Part shown: positions 54,332-63,954 of the stretch, piece after piece
Layout of the letters: each line of letters opens with the position of its first letter
Numbering within the stretch: the stretch's first letter is position 1
From: CAWKKW01 sp963850345
GTDB lineage: Bacteria; Acidobacteriota; Terriglobia; Terriglobales; Acidobacteriaceae
Reading direction: 5' to 3'
Length of the DNA: 64,000 nt
NCBI GenBank assembly: GCA_963850345.1
Contig: CAWKKW010000009.1
Span: forward strand, 434,001-498,000
The notes under the pieces: generated by a model
What the model was told of the DNA's origin: nothing
The model's database searches: none
The model's input: only the letters and a program-made list of their open reading frames with translations
Position numbers and translations under genes: made by a program

Positions 54332-54673
54332 ATGGTCAAGAAAGCGTTGCTGGCAAGATTAGAAGCTAGAACAGGGAAGGAAGCCGAGTTGGAGAGTTTC
54401 CTGCGATCGGCGCTGCCGCTGGCGCAGCAGGAGCCCGGGACGACAGTGTGGTTCGCGCTCAAGTTCGGTCCCACCAGCTTTGGCATCTACGACGCATTCG
54501 CGGACGATGCGGGCCGCCAGGCTCATCTCGACGGCGAAATCGCCAATGCCTTGTTTGCGAAAGCAGACGAATTGCTTGCGCATCCACCCAGCATCGAGCA
54601 GCTCGATGTGCTTGGAGGCGAAGCTCCCGTAAGTACTCGTCGCGGCCCGCCACGAACTGTTGGAAGTAGATAG
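54332..54673 (+). CDS. antibiotic biosynthesis monooxygenase (ABM)-domain protein
   Basis: 113 residues from the ATG preceded by GGAGGA. Dimeric ferredoxin-like fold: KKALLARLEARTGKEAELESF, then QQEPGTTVWFALKFGPTSFGIYDAFADDAGRQAHLDGEIA and the helix ELLAHPPSIEQLDVLG. Such small proteins act on quinones or haem, or have no known substrate. The tail SVSTRRGPPRTVGSR is basic and unlike the domain. Confidence 0.88.
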   Translation: MVKKALLARLEARTGKEAELESFLRSALPLAQQEPGTTVWFALKFGPTSFGIYDAFADDAGRQAHLDGEIANALFAKADELLAHPPSIEQLDVLGGEAPVSTRRGPPRTVGSR

Positions 54674-54793
54674 AGCGTCTTGAGCGCGGTCCGATTCTGT
54701 TCACGAAGCATATCCGGCGAATCCTAGAGCCCGGCTTGCATCGGTGATATAGTCCATGTCGCTGTGCAGGGATGCGCTGCCGGAGGATGCGCC

Positions 54794-55768
54794 ATGCCAA
54801 GTTCTGAGGGCCCTCGTTCTGCTCGAATGAGTGCATGGCTAGTCGCCGCCATGGTGGGGATGATCTCGGTCCCCGCCGCCCTCACACTGCATCGCGTACG
54901 TGTCTCCGCGGTAGTCGACGTTACTGTCCCCAACCCATCTCCGTACGGATACACCGTAAGTCTGCTGCTGTTTATCGTGCCGATTCTAGTGATCGGTCTT
55001 TGGTTTCTGCCGAACTCCGGAGTCAAGGTATCAAAGAAATCCTTCTGGATCACCATCGGGCTCCTCTTTCCCTCCGGGCGTCGTTCTCGACTACTTCTTC
55101 GCTCACCAATTTCTCACCTTCCCCAATCCGGCGCGACTCTGCGTATCCTTGCTCCAGCCGTTGGCGGCGGTGTTCCGATCGAGGAATATCTCTTCTATCT
55201 CACCGGGTTCATCGCCGTGCTTCTGCTGTATATCTGGCTGGATGAGTACTGGCTCAACGCGTACTCGGTGCCCGCGGAATCCGGCGCCCGTTCAGAGTTC
55301 GAGCGCTTTCTCCGCTTTCATCCGTCCTCGCTAATGCTCGCGATTGTGCTGCTCCTGGCGGGTTTCGCTTACAAGCGATGGATTGCGGCGGATCCGGCAG
55401 GATTCCCCGGCTATTTCACCTTTCTCGTGCTGACTGCGCTGCTTCCTTCGGCGGCCTTATTTCCGACAGCGCGTCCGGTGATCAACTGGCGCGCATTGAG
55501 CCTCACCCTCTTCATGCTTCTGCTGACCAGCCTGTTGTGGGAGGCGACACTCGGCGTTCCGTATGGGTGGTGGGGCTATCAGCCTGACCAGATGCTGGGC
55601 ATCGGCATCACGGCCTGGGACAAGCTTCCGATCGAGGCAGTGCTGGTGTGGATCGACGTCACCTACACCACCGTGATCGTCTACGAAATCGTCAAGCGGT
55701 GGAAGTCGTCAGGACGCACGGCACGCCATGCGTTCCTTGGACCAGCGGCCGGTTCTTCGCGCAGCTGA
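54794..55768 (+). CDS. lycopene-cyclase-domain carotenoid protein with compensating frameshifts
   Basis: 324 residues from the ATG preceded by GGAGGA. Multi-pass membrane protein with two CrtYc/CrtYd-like halves: FWITIGLLFP, GGGVPIEEYLFYLTGF, and the second LPIEAVLVW region. Between 55076 and about 55133 the annotated frame reads a basic nonsense peptide (SGRRSRLLLRSPISHLPQS). In the next frame the same bases give the expected GVVLDYFFAHQFLTFPNP. So one extra base (GGG at 55076) and one missing base (near 55132) cancel out. The true protein is probably an intact cyclase. No other carotenoid gene is adjacent. Confidence 0.8.
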   Translation: MPSSEGPRSARMSAWLVAAMVGMISVPAALTLHRVRVSAVVDVTVPNPSPYGYTVSLLLFIVPILVIGLWFLPNSGVKVSKKSFWITIGLLFPSGRRSRLLLRSPISHLPQSGATLRILAPAVGGGVPIEEYLFYLTGFIAVLLLYIWLDEYWLNAYSVPAESGARSEFERFLRFHPSSLMLAIVLLLAGFAYKRWIAADPAGFPGYFTFLVLTALLPSAALFPTARPVINWRALSLTLFMLLLTSLLWEATLGVPYGWWGYQPDQMLGIGITAWDKLPIEAVLVWIDVTYTTVIVYEIVKRWKSSGRTARHAFLGPAAGSSRS

Positions 55769-55769
55769 C

Positions 55770-57456
55770 TTAGATCTGCGCGGCAAGTGGCGGAGACATA
55801 GGCGCGTCGTATTCGTTGGACGGTGGCGTCTGCGTGCCTTCGAGCTTGCGACATTCGTTCTCAAGATGCTCGACCACTTCGTGCGAGTAGATCAGGAAGT
55901 GTTCCGCCGAGAGCAGGACCATAAATCCCAGCCACATCTTGGCGGGTTGGCGAGACCATTTGCGGATCATGAGCCAGAGAAACTTCCAGTAAGCGAAGCG
56001 GTAGTTGGACTGGACTCCCTGGCGCCACATGGAAGCGGCCAAAACCCGCAAGTTATAGCTCCAGGGCAACTCTGGCGGATGCTGCGTCTCCCGCGGCTTC
56101 CAGATCTCGAGCGATCGGAAGGCACGTTTGAAGAAGGCGTCTGGCTCGTACAAGCCGTTCAGCAGACGGCAAAGACCGCGCAGCAGAACTGGCAGCGGTA
56201 ACACCGTTTTGAAGTTCGGCGGGCTGAAATTCGACGTAGCCTGGCTGTCCTCGTAAAGGCGGCCTTCCCGTTTCATGCGGTCGTAGAGCGCGGTCGTGGG
56301 TGGCGCCTGCAACACCCCAGCCATGGCCCACGTGATTCCGGTGCGATTGATGAACTCGAATTGCCGTTCAAAGATGGTCTCGTCGTCGGAGTCGAAGCCC
56401 ACGATGAATCCGGCGAGCACCCACAATCCGCGTTCCTGGATCTTCCGTACCTGGGTCAACAGGTCGGCGCGCAGATTCTGAAACTTGCGCGACTGCTTCA
56501 GCGCGTCTGAGGAAGGCGTCTCTATGCCGATGAAGACATACATGAAGTTCGCTTCTACCATCGCGTCGAGTAACTCGCTTTTTTCGGCGAGATCAATTGA
56601 AGCCTCGGTGTAAAACGAGAACGGATGGTTGTGCTTCCGCTGCCACACGGCCAATTCTCGAGCCAGTTGCAACGCTCGCGCATGGTTGCCGATGAAGTTG
56701 TCGTCGACGATGAAAACTTCATTACGCCAACCGAGTTCCCGCAAGCGGTCAATTTCGGCAATCAGTTGTTCCGGGGTCTTCGCCCGCGGCCGCCTTCCAT
56801 AGATCGTGATGATGTCGCAGAACTCGCACTGAAACGGGCAGCCCCGTGAAAACTGTACCGGCATGGACGTGTACTGATCCCGCCGCAGCAGGTCGAAGCG
56901 AGGCATCGGACTGAGTGTCATGTCCGGCTTCTCAGTGACGCGGTAGAGCGCGCGGGCCGTGCCATTTTCCAGCGCCTTGGCAATGTCGGCGAACACCTCT
57001 TCGGCCTCTCCTGCGAGCACGTGGTCGGCTTCGCGCAGCAACAACTCGGGCTCGCTGCTGGCCCATGGGCCACCGATGAAGGTGCGCGTGCCCGAGAGCC
57101 CGTGCACGGGCGAGAACCGAGAGCGCGTCAAACCGCTGCGCATGCATCGCACTCACCATCACGAGCTGCGCCCACTTCAGATCTTCGTCGCGCAGGTCAT
57201 CAAAAGCGCGGTCGATCAGCCGGATGTTCCAGGTCGAAGGACACAGAGCCGCGACGGTGATCAGCCCTAGAGGCGGAGTCATCGCGCTCTCGGGCAGCAT
57301 CTCCAACACGCCTTCAAAGCCCCAGTACGAAGCAGGGAAGCGCGGCCAGACCATCAAAACGTTGATGCCTGGACCCAGCGGCGGAAAGGAATCGCTGGGG
57401 AGAGCGCTCGGTAAAATTGCAAACGGAGTAGGCGCTTCGGATGGAGACGCGGCCAT
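55770..57456 (-). pseudogene. B12-binding radical SAM protein (DUF4070), frameshifted
   Basis: The N-terminal cobalamin-binding domain (NVLMVWPRFPASYWGF, MTPPLGLITVAALCP) and the radical-SAM domain (CX3CX2C in RGCPFQCEFCDI, then DDNFIGN, IETPS) lie in different frames that meet at ALG/TRTFIGGPW. An extra G in the run at 57091-57093 (GGG on the minus strand) explains the break. Removing it gives a 561-residue protein ending in a DUF4070-type C-terminus (NLRVLAASMWRQG). Family members include hopanoid methylases and other cobalamin-dependent radical enzymes. The start at 57456 has AAGGAG upstream. Confidence 0.85.
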
Positions 57457-57713
57457 GCGGAGAGTGCTCCTTCCGGACTGCGGTATTCGAAATATCTGCT
57501 GCACCCGGAGATGGTTCCGGGACTGCCACCTTAAAGAGCGTGGAAGATCACCGATGGTATCGCTGTTGATGAATGGGCGTCAAATGAACATCCCGCGCGC
57601 TGACAGTGCCTTCAACTTACAAGACCCAGCTGGTGACAATAAGATAGATGCATCATTTTTGTGCGAATATATCAACGATTTCATTCTGACAAACCCGGGG
57701 TGAAGACGGATCG

Positions 57714-59174
57714 ATGTACGTTTCAGCGACTGTGCCGGGTAGTCGAACAGCCGAAGTCGTTGGCAGGGTCTTCGGCTATGTCACCGCCCTGTTTCTTCCT
57801 GCACTCACCATGGGAATGAGCTTTCATTCCCATGCGCTGCGGGATATTCCGCTGGCTATGAGTTTTGCTTCGATCGCCGCCGTGGCGACGGGCTTTGGCC
57901 TCGGCCCGGCGCTCTGCGCGACTGCGGTCTCAGTGATGGTGTTCAATTACTGGAAAATTCCAACAGCAGGTACGTGGTCGCTGGATGCTGACTCGATCGC
58001 TCGCAGCGCGGTCATTCTCACTGCGGGATTGATGATCGCGATTCTGAGTCACAAGAGGCGAGCCGCGGAGCTCGAACTCCGCTCCACCCTGGTCGCGCTT
58101 CAGGAGCAGGCGGATGCACTGAATCAGGCGCAGCAGGTTAGCCGTTCGGCCGCCTGGGTCTACACTCCAGCCGACCACCGCACACGCTGGCTGGCAGGCG
58201 GCTCTGAAATCTTCGGACGCCCGATGGAAGAGATTGCCACTCTCGGTTCACCCAATAGCCTGGTGCTCGAAGAAGATCGACACAAGATCAACGCAGCGGC
58301 CAAACACACAAAGGAAACCGGGGAGACATTCCATGTAGAGTTCCGTGTCGCCTGGCCGAACGGCGAAGTTCACTGGTTGGAGGCGCGCGGCAAGCCAAGC
58401 CCGGCCGACCGCTCGATTTGGCGCGGAGTCACACTTGATATTACGGATCGAAAGAAGGCGGAGCTGGCCCTGATTCGCTCAGAGAAGCTGGCCGCAGCGG
58501 GTCGCCTCGCCTCCACGATCGCGCACGAAATTAACAACCCGCTCGAGGCTGTCACCAATCTGCTCTACCTCGCGCGCGTCGATCCCTCTCTCAACCCGGA
58601 GGTGAGTGAATACCTAAGGCAAGCCGATGACGAGTTAGCGCGGCTGTCTGCAATTACCAGGCATACGCTGAGTTTCGTGCGCACCAGGCCTGCGTCCGGG
58701 CCCGTGGATCTGGCCGAGATCGTTCAGAGCGTCATCGCTTTGTTTCAGGCGCGGTGCGACGCCCGCGGAGGCGACATTCGATGCACCTGTCCACCAAACA
58801 CCTTTGTGAAAATCTCGTCCGATGAGTTGCGGCAGATCCTCACCAATCTCATATCGAATGCCTCTGACGCGCTTGCCGGACCGGGTGGCCTCATCAATAT
58901 CAAAATCGTCGAAACGTCCCAAGGCGCCCAGATTCTTGTGGAGGACAACGGCGTCGGCATCCCAGCCGAAAATCTAGAGCGGATCTTCGATCCGTTCTTC
59001 ACGACCAAGGACGACACGGGCACCGGCATTGGGCTTTGGGTGACCAAGGAGTTGGTCGAGAAGAATGGCGGCTCTATTTCTGTTGAGAGCGGAAATCTTT
59101 CGGACGGCTGCAAGACCCGCTTCCGAATGGAGTTTCCGATCCTCTCTGGCAATCTTCAGACCGTCAGCCAATAG
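57714..59174 (+). CDS. membrane sensor histidine kinase (DUF4118-PAS-HisKA-ATPase)
   Basis: 486 residues. The N-terminus has several membrane helices of the DUF4118/KdpD-like type (about residues 15-110, with VMVFNYWKIPTAGTWSL). A PAS/PAC domain follows (SAAWVYTPADHRTRWLAGG to WRGVTLDITDRKKAE). The kinase core has His271 in IAHEINNPLEAV, N-box LTNLISNASDAL, and G boxes DNGVGIP and GTGIGLWVT. Its kinase core is very close in design to the multi-PAS kinase at 35817. No response regulator is adjacent. It is divergent from the radical SAM gene. Confidence 0.92.
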   Translation: MYVSATVPGSRTAEVVGRVFGYVTALFLPALTMGMSFHSHALRDIPLAMSFASIAAVATGFGLGPALCATAVSVMVFNYWKIPTAGTWSLDADSIARSAVILTAGLMIAILSHKRRAAELELRSTLVALQEQADALNQAQQVSRSAAWVYTPADHRTRWLAGGSEIFGRPMEEIATLGSPNSLVLEEDRHKINAAAKHTKETGETFHVEFRVAWPNGEVHWLEARGKPSPADRSIWRGVTLDITDRKKAELALIRSEKLAAAGRLASTIAHEINNPLEAVTNLLYLARVDPSLNPEVSEYLRQADDELARLSAITRHTLSFVRTRPASGPVDLAEIVQSVIALFQARCDARGGDIRCTCPPNTFVKISSDELRQILTNLISNASDALAGPGGLINIKIVETSQGAQILVEDNGVGIPAENLERIFDPFFTTKDDTGTGIGLWVTKELVEKNGGSISVESGNLSDGCKTRFRMEFPILSGNLQTVSQ

Positions 59175-59193
59175 AGCCCGTCTGTATCCAGAA

Positions 59194-60762
59194 TCATTCT
59201 TGCCGCCTTCGCCTCGGCAGCAGGAACAAGACTGACAAACCGCCCGCCCACGCGCCGAGCGCGCAGGTGATCATGACCGTCCGGAAGCCACTCAGGAATG
59301 CGGAGTCGAGAATGGCGCCCGCCTCGCGCATTTGATCCGCGGTCAAGTCTTTCGGAATGGGCACATCGTGCAGGCGAACACGCTGCGCGAACATCTGCTC
59401 TCGATCCTGCCCACTGAAGCTGGAACGGGCCAGCATCGATTCAAGCGTAGCCGCGAAGCCGTGGGCCAGCACCAAAGCCAGCAGGGACAAGGCCACCAAG
59501 GCAGCCAACCGCGAGAGTGCGTTGTTTACCGCGGAGGCCACGCCGGTTTGAGTCTGAGGCACGGAAGAGAGAACTGCGGTCGTGAGCGGCGCGACACACA
59601 GCGTCATGCCTAGACCGAGAACCGAGACCCCCGGCAGCACTGCGAATATGTAACCGTGCTGGGCGTCTAGCAATGCGAAGAGCGAAAACCCTATCCCGGC
59701 GAGCGCGGCGCCAGCGACCAGCAAAGGCCGTTCCCCGACCCGCGGCACCAGCGCACCCACACGTGCTGAGAAGAGAAACATCAGCACGATGAACGGCAAG
59801 AAGGCGGCTCCAGCAGCGGCGGGTGCGTAGTGGCGCACTTGAATCAAGTAGAAGGGAATGACATAGAGCGCACCGCCAACCGCTCCGTAGAGCAGAAACG
59901 TGAGCAGGTTGGCCGCAAAGAATCGCCGGATGCGAAAGAGCGACAGCGGCATCATGGCATTCGGCCTGTGAGCCTGAGAGCGGAGGAATGCGGCCAGCAG
60001 GATCAGCCCGCAGGCCATCGGCACGAACACCCATGGATTCTTCCAACCGAACTGCGGCGCGAAAGACAAGGCGTAGATGATGGCGGCGAAACTGAGCGTC
60101 GCCAGCGTCGCGCCGACGCGGTCGAGCGGTTGGGATGGCCCACCGGCAGCGGCTGCGCGGCTCTCCGGTATCCGTCGCGACAACACCAGCACGACCAGCG
60201 CGACCGGCAGATTCAATAGAAAGATCCACCGCCACGACCACATCTGCAACAGCCATCCGCCTGCGACTGGACCGAGCGCGGCAAACACGCTGGTCCACGC
60301 GGACCATGTGCCGATCGCCTTTCCACGTGCTTCGGGTGGAAAGGAGGCAGACAAAATTGAGAGCCCTTGCGGGATCAGTAATGCGGCCCCGATGCCTTGA
60401 ATGGAGCGCGCAGCGATCAAGCTTCCTAACGAAATCGAGGCGCCGCACGCAACTGAAGCCGACGCGAAGATCGCCACACCCCACACGAAGGCGCGCCGAC
60501 GGCCATATCGGTCTCCCACGGCGCCACCCAGCAGCAGCAAGGCCGCGCCAAACAGGGAGTAGCTTTGCATCACCCACTGGATACTGCTCGACGTGGCGTG
60601 AAACTTGGATTGCAGCGTGGGCAGCGCGACGTTCACGACTGAGCCATCCATGAAGGCCAGCGCCGAGCCCAGTATCGTGGCGACAAGAATCCACTTACGG
60701 TCGGGCGGAGCGCAGGGCACGCTTTCCGCTGTGGCATCAGCCTCAACGCACGGCGGCAGCAT
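59194..60762 (-). CDS. MFS multidrug exporter, EmrB/QacA (DHA2) type
   Basis: 522 residues from the ATG at MLPPCVEAD; a TTG-started form is 19 residues longer. Fourteen predicted membrane helices. Motif A region GDRYGRRRAFVWG, motif D1 LAFMDGSVVNVALPTL in helix 1 and motif C-like GPVAGGWLLQMWSWRWIF in helix 5 are those of DHA2 drug:proton antiporters. The substrate is unknown. Converges with the sensor kinase (19-base gap). No TolC-type partner is adjacent. Confidence 0.9.
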   Translation of the reverse strand: MLPPCVEADATAESVPCAPPDRKWILVATILGSALAFMDGSVVNVALPTLQSKFHATSSSIQWVMQSYSLFGAALLLLGGAVGDRYGRRRAFVWGVAIFASASVACGASISLGSLIAARSIQGIGAALLIPQGLSILSASFPPEARGKAIGTWSAWTSVFAALGPVAGGWLLQMWSWRWIFLLNLPVALVVLVLSRRIPESRAAAAGGPSQPLDRVGATLATLSFAAIIYALSFAPQFGWKNPWVFVPMACGLILLAAFLRSQAHRPNAMMPLSLFRIRRFFAANLLTFLLYGAVGGALYVIPFYLIQVRHYAPAAAGAAFLPFIVLMFLFSARVGALVPRVGERPLLVAGAALAGIGFSLFALLDAQHGYIFAVLPGVSVLGLGMTLCVAPLTTAVLSSVPQTQTGVASAVNNALSRLAALVALSLLALVLAHGFAATLESMLARSSFSGQDREQMFAQRVRLHDVPIPKDLTADQMREAGAILDSAFLSGFRTVMITCALGAWAGGLSVLFLLPRRRRQE

Positions 60763-61064
60763 ATGCGATTTCACAGCAGCGGAGTCGGCCGAAGTAGTCA
60801 CGCAAGATGGATGCAGCAAGCCTCGCGCACAGTTCAGGAATGTTGGGTTAAAGACTGTTTAAGAGCCTGGTGAGTGCCCCAGGCGTCCCGACCGCGCAGC
60901 AAGGTCATGGAAGGAGCGCTCCAGCAGCGGAAGGCTCGCCCATGCAATCGCGGCTAAGACTCCAATTTAACGTGCATCCGGTTCAAGCCGCTGCCCGATC
61001 TCGCGAGAGCTGGATGAAGTCGCCCGTTTCGAACAAGGGTGGGGAGCGAGTTGCCGTGACAACG
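60763..61064. other. gap between uvrB and the exporter gene
   Basis: 302 bases on the 3' side of uvrB and the 5' side of the exporter. I see no gene, repeat or terminator of note. A 5'-extended start of the exporter (to 60819) would use part of it. Confidence 0.4.
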
Positions 61065-63053
61065 TTAACTGAACAGAAACTCCTTCGTCCGCAATTCCTT
61101 GATGGTGTCGCGAAGCTTCGCGGCTTTCTCAAACTCAAACTTCTTCGCCGCTTCGCGCATGTCCGATTCCAAACGAACGATGTAGCCGTCCAGCTCATCC
61201 TGGGTGTTGAACTCCGGTATGCCATCCTTCTCGTCGGTCAGATCGGCGTACTCCGCTTTCAGTATCTGCGCCAGTGACATGTCTGTGGAGCGAATGATCG
61301 AGGTGGGCGTGATGCCGTGTTCTTCGTTGTACTCGCGCTGCACTTGCCGGCGGCGATCCGTCTCGTCAATGGCCTGCCGCATGGAATCGGTCATCTTGTC
61401 GGCATAGAGAATGGCGCGTCCATATACGTTGCGGGCGGCGCGTCCGATGGTCTGAATCAGAGATCCGGAGCTACGAAGAAATCCTTCTTTGTCCGCATCC
61501 AGGATTGCCACCAGCGACACCTCAGGCAAATCAAGTCCTTCGCGCAACAAGTTGATGCCGATCAGCACGTCGTATTCGCCCTTGCGCAGATCACGCAAAA
61601 TGCGAATCCGTTCCAGCGTCTCAATCTCCGAGTGCATGTAGCGGCAACGCACGCCCACCTCGGTGTAGTAACCCGCCAGATCCTCGGCCATTCGCTTGGT
61701 AAGTGTCGTCACCAGCACGCGTTCGTTCTTCTGCGCGCGATCGCGAATCTCAGCCAGAAGGTCATCGATCTGTCCGCGCACGGGCCGAATCTCTATCTCC
61801 GGATCGACCAGGCCCGTGGGCCGAATGATCTGTTCCACCACCACGCCGGAAGACTTCGTAAGCTCGTAAGGGCCCGGCGTCGCGGAGACATAGACGGTCT
61901 GACCGGCGCGTGACTCAAACTCCTCGAATTTGAGCGGGCGGTTATCCATCGCGGATGGCAGCCGGAAGCCGTAGTCGACCAGGTTTTGCTTGCGCGAACG
62001 ATCGCCGTGCCACATGCCGTGCAACTGCGGCACTGTCACGTGCGATTCATCCACAAAGACCAGGTAGTCGCGCGGGAAGTAATCCAGCAGCGTTGGAGGA
62101 GGCTCGCCCGGCAGGCGGCCGGAAAAGTGCCGCGAATAGTTCTCGATGCCGTGGCAATACCCCATCGACTTGATCATTTCCAAATCGAAGCGAGTGCGCT
62201 GGTGAACCCGCTGCGATTCCACCAGCCGCCCTTGCGACTCTAGATCTTTCTCCCACCACTCCAGTTCGTTGAGGATGGAATCCATCGCGGTGCGCTTGCG
62301 TTCGGGCTGCACCACATAGTGCGATTTCGGATAGATAGGCAAGCGCGCATACTTCTGCCGCACCGTGCCGAAGAGTGGATCGATCTGCGCCAGCGATTCA
62401 ATCTCGTCGCCGAAGAGTTCGATCCGGTAGGCGTTCTCATCGTAAGTTGGGAAGACTTCAATCACGTCGCCACGCACGCGGAAAGTGCCGCGCCGGAAAT
62501 CCGCGTCGTTGCGTTCGTACAGAATCTCGACCAGCCGCTTGGTGATATCTTCACGCCGCAGCTTCTGGCCTTTCTCCAGCAACAGCAACATGCCGTAGTA
62601 GGCCTCTGGAGAGCCAAGACCGTAAATGCACGAGACTGAGGAGACGATGATGGCGTCTCGGCGTTCGAATAGCGAACGAGTCGCGGAAAGCCGCAGCTTG
62701 TCCAATTCCTCGTTGATGGTCGCTTCTTTTTCGATGTAGAGATCGCCGGATGGAATGTAGGCCTCGGGCTGGTAGTAGTCGTAGTACGACACAAAGTACT
62801 CGACTGCGTTGCCCGGAAAGAACTGCTTGAACTCGTGATACAGCTGCGCCGCCAGGGTCTTGTTATGAGCGAGGATCAGCGCCGGCCGGTTGAGTTGCTC
62901 AATGATTTTGGCGACCGTAAAGGTCTTGCCTGAGCCGGTGACACCAAGCAGCGTCTGGTGCTGTTCCCCAGCGTTGAGTCCGGTGACGAGTTCGTCGATC
63001 GCGCGGCCCTGGTCGCCGCGCGGCTTGTAGTCGCTTACCAGCTGAAAGTCCAT
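61065..63053 (-). CDS. uvrB: UvrABC excinuclease subunit B
   Basis: 662 residues, the usual length. Nucleotide-excision-repair helicase that verifies damage after UvrA loading and recruits UvrC. Walker A GVTGSGKT near residue 38, the beta-hairpin region YYDYYQPEAYIPSGDLYIEKE, DEMKEL-like helicase motif DESHVTVPQL, VTTLTKRMAEDL, INLLREGLDLPEVSLVAILDADKEGFLRS, QTIGRAARN, and the C-terminal UVR motif (LESDMREAAKKFEFEKAAKLR). A complete and ordinary gene. It opens on a weak ribosome site. Confidence 0.98.
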   Translation of the reverse strand: MDFQLVSDYKPRGDQGRAIDELVTGLNAGEQHQTLLGVTGSGKTFTVAKIIEQLNRPALILAHNKTLAAQLYHEFKQFFPGNAVEYFVSYYDYYQPEAYIPSGDLYIEKEATINEELDKLRLSATRSLFERRDAIIVSSVSCIYGLGSPEAYYGMLLLLEKGQKLRREDITKRLVEILYERNDADFRRGTFRVRGDVIEVFPTYDENAYRIELFGDEIESLAQIDPLFGTVRQKYARLPIYPKSHYVVQPERKRTAMDSILNELEWWEKDLESQGRLVESQRVHQRTRFDLEMIKSMGYCHGIENYSRHFSGRLPGEPPPTLLDYFPRDYLVFVDESHVTVPQLHGMWHGDRSRKQNLVDYGFRLPSAMDNRPLKFEEFESRAGQTVYVSATPGPYELTKSSGVVVEQIIRPTGLVDPEIEIRPVRGQIDDLLAEIRDRAQKNERVLVTTLTKRMAEDLAGYYTEVGVRCRYMHSEIETLERIRILRDLRKGEYDVLIGINLLREGLDLPEVSLVAILDADKEGFLRSSGSLIQTIGRAARNVYGRAILYADKMTDSMRQAIDETDRRRQVQREYNEEHGITPTSIIRSTDMSLAQILKAEYADLTDEKDGIPEFNTQDELDGYIVRLESDMREAAKKFEFEKAAKLRDTIKELRTKEFLFS

Positions 63054-63153
63054 TTTGGGGAAAGTCTCTCACGTCTATGGTAACCCATGAGCGAACAAAC
63101 GGCGAAGCTATATGCCGAACTCAAGATTCGACAAGTATGGGCGACTCACTAGC

Positions 63154-63954
63154 CTAGGGCTTCGGAGTTGCTGGAGAGTTTGCAGCCGGCGGGTTGGAGA
63201 TCTCGCTCCGCGAATGCAGTTTGATTTTGAATTGCCGGTGTTCGCCTGAACGCAGGGAAAGGTAGGGGTGGTTCTTCTCCTCCGCGGTCCAGGGCAGGTA
63301 CCCGGGGCTGGTCACGGTTAGACGTACCAGACCGGGCGCAATGAGCAGGTCGGCAGGGGACCGTCGGCGTGCGTGCAGCCACTCGTTATTGTTATCCAAT
63401 TGCTGCCCCGGCTCCATGGCCTGCAAGTCGAGCATCATGCCGCCAAGCGGGCGATTCGTGTCGGCGTCAAAGAGTTCAAGGTGGACAAAGGCCGCCTTGG
63501 GCCCCAGGTGAAGCTGAACATCCGTGGTCGGAGCGCCGGGCTTCACTGTCACCCTCACTGGCTTGGCTGTCTTGGACGTACCGAAGTCGAAGACCGGATC
63601 CGGGTACCCATCCTCGACCTTGAAGACCAGCAGTTCCCATTCGCCAGGATGCATCGTGTAGATGACGAAGTGGCCCATGTGATCGGTGTGCACAGTACGC
63701 AGGTGGATCGGCATACCAACCCCATCGTAGGGCTGGATCGCCGCACGCTCAACCGGATTCCCCTGCTCGTCGACAACCGTTCCGGAGATGGAGCCGGGCT
63801 CCTGGCTCACTCCCGCGGCGGGTGGGGTCAGGATGGGAGCCTGTGCGCGAACTTCGGCCGTGAGGCTGCAAACCAGAGCTAGCGCAGAAATGGCCGCAAC
63901 CCGATGCAACCAGGCATGCCGTCGTGCGTTCCGGTGCGTAATAGGACCGATCAT
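63154..63954 (-). CDS. secreted carboxypeptidase-regulatory-like protein
   Basis: 266 residues with a Sec-type signal peptide (basic N-terminus, then AAISALALVCSLTAEVRAQA). A carboxypeptidase-regulatory beta-sandwich follows (GSISGTVVDEQGNPVERAAI, HTDHMGHFVIYTMHPGEWELLVF), then a second beta-rich segment (LIAPGLVRLTVTSPGYLPW). Such domains bind the cell surface or other proteins in Acidobacteriota and have no enzyme activity. The tail (NPPAANSPATPKP) is disordered. It is followed by no partner gene. Confidence 0.85.
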   Translation of the reverse strand: MIGPITHRNARRHAWLHRVAAISALALVCSLTAEVRAQAPILTPPAAGVSQEPGSISGTVVDEQGNPVERAAIQPYDGVGMPIHLRTVHTDHMGHFVIYTMHPGEWELLVFKVEDGYPDPVFDFGTSKTAKPVRVTVKPGAPTTDVQLHLGPKAAFVHLELFDADTNRPLGGMMLDLQAMEPGQQLDNNNEWLHARRRSPADLLIAPGLVRLTVTSPGYLPWTAEEKNHPYLSLRSGEHRQFKIKLHSRSEISNPPAANSPATPKP

